From an uncultured bacterium (lineage in GTDB: Bacteria; Actinomycetota; Coriobacteriia; Coriobacteriales; Coriobacteriaceae), in assembly GCA_905216045.1 (NCBI GenBank), contig CAJMSL010000062.1, positions 1-10,458 of the forward strand: 10,458 nt of DNA, written 5' to 3'. The notes under the pieces were generated by a model. It did not search any database. It saw only the letters and a program-made list of their open reading frames with translations, and was not told the origin of the DNA. Every line of letters begins with the position of its first letter. Position 1 is the stretch's first letter. Made by a program: the position numbers and the translations under genes. Of this stretch, positions 7,601 through 10,458 are shown one piece after another.

Positions 7601-9586
7601 ATGAAGCTCGCGCTTGCACAGATCGATATGCGCCTGGGTGATATTGAGGGCATTTGCGGCCGCATCGAGGACCAGGCTCGTCTGGCCCACGAGCGCGGGG
7701 CGCGCGTGCTGTGCGTTCCGGCTCCGCTCTTTATGGGCGCCATGCCCGGTGGCCTGGTGGGCGCTGCCGACTTTGAGCACGACGTGCTTGCCGGTTTGAC
7801 TGGTGTCGCCGAGCGTATCCAGGAGCTTGACATGATCTGCATCGTGCCCGCGGCGGTTTCGTTTGAGGGCCAGCCGCTGCTCGACTACATGATGCTCAAG
7901 GACGGTCATGTGGTGCCGGCGCGTTCGAGCATTGCCCTGCAGCGTGGCGAGAACAACGACACACGTTGGGCGCCGCCGGTGTTCGACGTGGACGGCGTGC
8001 GCATCGCCGTGATTTTTGACTTGGACCGCGAACTCGAGATGCTGCCGACCGGTGTTGACCTCATTGCGTATTTCCAATTCAACGCGTTTGACATGACCGA
8101 CCGCGAGACTGCCGCCATTGCTGCCGTTCGCAGCGGCGCCTACCGCAAGATCGCATCCAAGCGCAGCGTGTGGTTTGCCTGCATGGCGCCGGTCGGTGCC
8201 TATGACGAGTCGGTGTATACCGGCGGTTCGTTTGTGCTCGACGACTGCGGTCGCGTGGTGGCCCAGGCGCCGTGCTTTGAGGAGAGCCTGCTGGTTCAGG
8301 AGATTCAGCGCGGCGTGATGCTCGATGCCCTGGAGGATCACGAACTGCCCGAGTTCCGTTCCGAGGAGTGGCTGTGGCAGGCGCTGGTGCTCGCCGTGCG
8401 CGACAACGCCCGAGCCCACGGTGCGTCGCGTGCTGTGGTGGCGCTCGAGGGTGACTTGCCGTCGTCCCTGCTGGCGGCGCTGGCCGTCGACGCTCTGGGC
8501 CCGCGCAATGTGATTGGCCTGGTGCTGGGGCGCAACCGTATCTTTACGCCGGCGCAGGAAGAAGCCGAGGCTGCCCGCTGTGCCGCCGTCCGCGCCATCG
8601 CCGAGCGTCTGCACATTCGCACCGTCGAGCGCGATGCACCGGATGCGGCGCGCGTGCTCGATCGCGACGTGTCGGCGGGCGATGCCGAGCGCCTGCGCTC
8701 GCGCACGCTGGGCCTGATGCTGGAGGATACGGCGCTCGAGCTGGGTGCGATGGCGCTGAGCCCGCTGTCCAAAACCGAGTACGCGCTGGCGGCGCCGGCG
8801 CTTTGCGGCGGCTACCAGGGCGACTTTGCGCCCTTTGGCGATGTGTACCTGTCGACGCTTGAGTTTGTGGCGCGTGTGCGCAACCGCACGTCTGCCGTGG
8901 TGCCCCAAGAGCTCGTGACGCTCAACGCAGTGGAAGATTGTATGGAGCGCGTGCTGGCGCAGGCGCTCTCGACGCTCGACGGTCCGGTCGATATGCTCGA
9001 CCGTGCGGCACAGCTGCTCGGCGGGCTTGAGCCAGGTGAGGTCGATGGCGCGCTCGAGGCGCACGTGGCCCGCAATCGATCTTTCGACGACATCCCGATG
9101 GCCGCTGGCAAGCCTGAGGCCTGCTCGCTGCTGCTGATGCTCGATCGACAGGGTGAGGCTGCCCGCCGCATGTTGCCGATGGCGCCGATCGTCTCGGCCC
9201 GTTCGTTTGTCGAGCGCGCCTGGCCGTACATGCTCGCGTGGTCCGACCTGGGGCTGAGCGGCAAGGAACGCATGACGGTCGATGCGCTGGCGCGCGCCGA
9301 GGTGAACCGCTTTGCCGACGAGGATACAAGCGAGCGCATGCGTGGCGAGATGATGGGCATATTGGGTGACCTGTTGGGTATTTCGCCCGAGCAGATGGAG
9401 GAGCTGCGCTCTGAGGACGGTCAGCGTCGTTTACACGAGGGAATGAAAAAGTTCGAGGGCGAGGTTCAGGACGCCATCGATAAGATGATGGGCGGTCAGG
9501 GCGGCTCGCAAGGTAGTCCCCAGGGTGGCCCGATGCCGCACCCGCCAGTAGATCCGAGGCAGTTCCCCTTTTTCTCGCAGAACTAA
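7601..9586 (+). CDS. Degenerate glutamine-dependent NAD synthetase homologue (predicted double pseudoenzyme)
   Basis: A 661-residue protein with the two-domain plan of glutamine-dependent NAD synthetase: an N-terminal nitrilase-fold glutaminase (1 to about 250) and a C-terminal ATP-pyrophosphatase domain (about 265-544). Fold signatures remain: MKLALAQIDMRLGD at the start, FDVDGVRIAV at 128-137, AALAVDALGP at 292-301, FAPFGDVY, and SARSF at 532-536. By motif alignment from memory the catalytic residues are gone: the triad Glu is A41, the Lys position is about S109, and the Cys of the CED motif is D140. The PP-loop SGGxDS reads EGDLPS at 283-288. TTGNKSE reads SPLSKTE at 387-393, keeping only Lys and Glu. 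The frame is open, so it looks maintained rather than decayed. Residues 545-661 are an extra tail: charged and probably helical to about 628, then Gly/Gln/Pro-rich. NAD synthesis is not expected; a structural or regulatory role is inference. Automatic annotation may call it NAD synthase or nitrilase. Confidence 0.8.
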   Translation: MKLALAQIDMRLGDIEGICGRIEDQARLAHERGARVLCVPAPLFMGAMPGGLVGAADFEHDVLAGLTGVAERIQELDMICIVPAAVSFEGQPLLDYMMLKDGHVVPARSSIALQRGENNDTRWAPPVFDVDGVRIAVIFDLDRELEMLPTGVDLIAYFQFNAFDMTDRETAAIAAVRSGAYRKIASKRSVWFACMAPVGAYDESVYTGGSFVLDDCGRVVAQAPCFEESLLVQEIQRGVMLDALEDHELPEFRSEEWLWQALVLAVRDNARAHGASRAVVALEGDLPSSLLAALAVDALGPRNVIGLVLGRNRIFTPAQEEAEAARCAAVRAIAERLHIRTVERDAPDAARVLDRDVSAGDAERLRSRTLGLMLEDTALELGAMALSPLSKTEYALAAPALCGGYQGDFAPFGDVYLSTLEFVARVRNRTSAVVPQELVTLNAVEDCMERVLAQALSTLDGPVDMLDRAAQLLGGLEPGEVDGALEAHVARNRSFDDIPMAAGKPEACSLLLMLDRQGEAARRMLPMAPIVSARSFVERAWPYMLAWSDLGLSGKERMTVDALARAEVNRFADEDTSERMRGEMMGILGDLLGISPEQMEELRSEDGQRRLHEGMKKFEGEVQDAIDKMMGGQGGSQGSPQGGPMPHPPVDPRQFPFFSQN

Positions 9587-9654
9587 CTATGGGATAGGAT
9601 TCGCTTCCAACCCCGATACTTCAACTAAGCATCTTGGCCCCGTTGTGTTATTCT

Positions 9655-9668
9655 AGAACAGACGTTCG
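9655..9668 (+). promoter_or_regulatory. LexA (SOS) operator upstream of ruvC
   Basis: AGAACAGACGTTCG contains GAAC-N4-GTTC and matches the Gram-positive LexA/DinR consensus CGAACRNRYGTTYG at every position except the first. It lies 55 bases before the ruvC start. A -10-like TATTCT (9649-9654) abuts it, so bound LexA would block the promoter. No convincing -35 element was seen at the right distance. ruvAB is an SOS target in Escherichia coli and Bacillus subtilis, which supports the reading. Confidence 0.75.
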
Positions 9669-9710
9669 TGAATGATGCGCGGGGCCTTGCTTTGTGCTGT
9701 GCTGGTGACG

Positions 9711-9718
9711 AGGGGAGG
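9711..9718 (+). promoter_or_regulatory. Ribosome binding site supporting the TTG start of ruvC
   Basis: AGGGGAGG lies 5 bases before TTG 9724. The family N-terminus (ILGIDPG with Asp7) begins exactly there, and no usable upstream ATG or GTG exists in the frame, because a TGA stop follows GTG 9697 within a few codons. Confidence 0.8.
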
Positions 9719-9723
9719 TTGGC

Positions 9724-10245
9724 TTGGGCATTTTGGGTATCGACCCCGGTTTGGCCCATACGGGTTGGGGGATTATCGAGGAACGGCGTGGCGAGGTTCG
9801 CTGCCGTGCCTATGGCTGCATCGAGACCAGTGCCGGAAGTCCGCTCGCGGTGCGCCTGTCGCATATCGCCCGCGACCTCAAGGGCGTTGTCGAACGCTAT
9901 CGTCCCGATACCGCTGCTATCGAGAGCATTTACTTTGGCGCCAACGTTCGCTCGGCCATCCCTACGGCGCATGCCCGCGGTGCTGCACTCGTAGCGCTTT
10001 CGGAATGCGCGCTCGAGATTGGCGAGTACACGCCCATGCAGATCAAACAGGCTGTGGTGGGCACCGGCGCCGCGGACAAGCGGCAGGTCGCCTATATGGT
10101 ACGCACGCTAACACAGCTCGACCACGACCCGCATCCCGACCATGCCGCCGATGCCCTGGCCTGCGCCATCTGCCACGTAAACCTCAGCCGCACCCGCGCC
10201 CTCACCGGTGGCGAGTTCTATCAACAGAGAGGAACCGGATACTGA
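9724..10245 (+). CDS. ruvC: Crossover junction endodeoxyribonuclease RuvC
   Basis: Holliday-junction resolvase of 173 residues, the usual length for the family. It acts as a dimer with RuvAB and cleaves symmetrically across the junction in recombinational repair. It has a retroviral-integrase/RNase H-like fold. Catalytic acidic residues are visible: D7 in GIDPG, E67 in AAIESIYF, H140 and D143 in PDHAADALA. The third ligand is His, as in Thermus thermophilus RuvC, rather than the Asp of E. coli. Translation starts at TTG with a strong Shine-Dalgarno sequence. The stop TGA (10243) shares one base with the ruvA ATG, indicating translational coupling in a ruvCA(B) operon. The upstream LexA box suggests DNA-damage induction. 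Confidence 0.97.
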   Translation: MGILGIDPGLAHTGWGIIEERRGEVRCRAYGCIETSAGSPLAVRLSHIARDLKGVVERYRPDTAAIESIYFGANVRSAIPTAHARGAALVALSECALEIGEYTPMQIKQAVVGTGAADKRQVAYMVRTLTQLDHDPHPDHAADALACAICHVNLSRTRALTGGEFYQQRGTGY

Positions 10246-10458
10246 TGATTTCCCAGCTCCACGGAACGCTTGTCGAGTCCACGATGAACTCGGCTGTCGT
10301 CGATGTGTCGGGCGTTGGCTTTGAACTCGGCATCTCGGGCAGCACTGCGGCAACGTTGCCGACGCCCGGCGGCGTGGTCCGTCTCTACACGCGTATGCAG
10401 GTGCGCGAGGACGCCATGACACTTTTCGGTTTTTCCTCAAAGGATGAGCGCACGATGT
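10245..10458 (+). CDS. ruvA: Holliday junction DNA helicase RuvA, 3'-partial
   Basis: The first 71 residues of RuvA, the tetrameric subunit that binds Holliday junctions and loads the RuvB motor for branch migration. The visible part is the N-terminal OB-fold domain: MISQLHGTLVE, SGVGFELGIS, then VREDAMTLFGF. E55 and D56 match the acidic-pin residues that separate strands at the crossover. The helix-hairpin-helix domain and the RuvB-binding domain lie beyond the window. Start ATG 10245 overlaps the ruvC TGA by one base, with AGAGAGGA (10227-10234) upstream inside ruvC. Confidence 0.96.
   Translation, partial: MISQLHGTLVESTMNSAVVDVSGVGFELGISGSTAATLPTPGGVVRLYTRMQVREDAMTLFGFSSKDERTM

Noticed and set aside
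7364..9064. A 566-codon minus-strand open frame opposite the NadE-like gene
   Set aside because: It is Arg/His-rich with no family signature. It crosses the terminator and the end of the superoxide reductase gene, as a chance high-GC shadow frame would.
9636..9686. GGCCCCG/CGGGGCC inverted repeat flanking the LexA box
   Set aside because: A 7-bp repeat with a 37-base loop is expected by chance in GC-rich DNA.

Overview
This GC-rich window, with strong G/C preference at codon third positions, carries six genes, all on the + strand. The protein style of DnaE, RuvC and RuvA resembles Coriobacteriia (Actinomycetota), perhaps a Collinsella-like gut anaerobe. That is a recollection-based inference, not a search result. 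A superoxide reductase-type gene also fits an anaerobe.

Layout: (1) 1-3462, dnaE, the replicative DNA polymerase III alpha subunit, lacking its 5' end and carrying an in-frame TAG at 76-78. (2) 3491-6955, a SWIM-SNF2 family ATPase, with its Shine-Dalgarno sequence 19 bases past the dnaE stop and therefore probably co-transcribed. (3) 7121-7483, a superoxide reductase (desulfoferrodoxin/neelaredoxin) gene with an in-frame TAG at 7424-7426, just before the codons for the last two iron ligands. (4) A strong hairpin terminator at 7529-7561. (5) 7601-9586, a 661-residue homologue of glutamine-dependent NAD synthetase that appears to have lost the catalytic residues of both its glutaminase and its ATP-pyrophosphatase halves and has gained a 117-residue tail. 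(6) 9587-9723, an intergenic region with a near-consensus Gram-positive LexA (SOS) box just ahead of ruvC. (7) 9724-10245, ruvC, followed by ruvA with a 1-base overlap and running off the window end.

The region is mainly replication and repair housekeeping: the polymerase, a DNA/nucleoprotein translocase, and Holliday-junction resolution under probable SOS control. Two items stand out. The first is the NAD-synthetase-derived double pseudoenzyme, which keeps an open frame and family fold signatures without active-site residues. The second is the pair of TAG codons inside otherwise conserved genes. Sequencing or assembly error, real nonsense mutation and UAG read-through cannot be separated from this sequence alone, although TAG also ends the SNF2 gene and the SOR frame normally. 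I found no tRNA, rRNA, CRISPR array, insertion sequence or phage gene, and no gene-free stretch longer than 300 bases.
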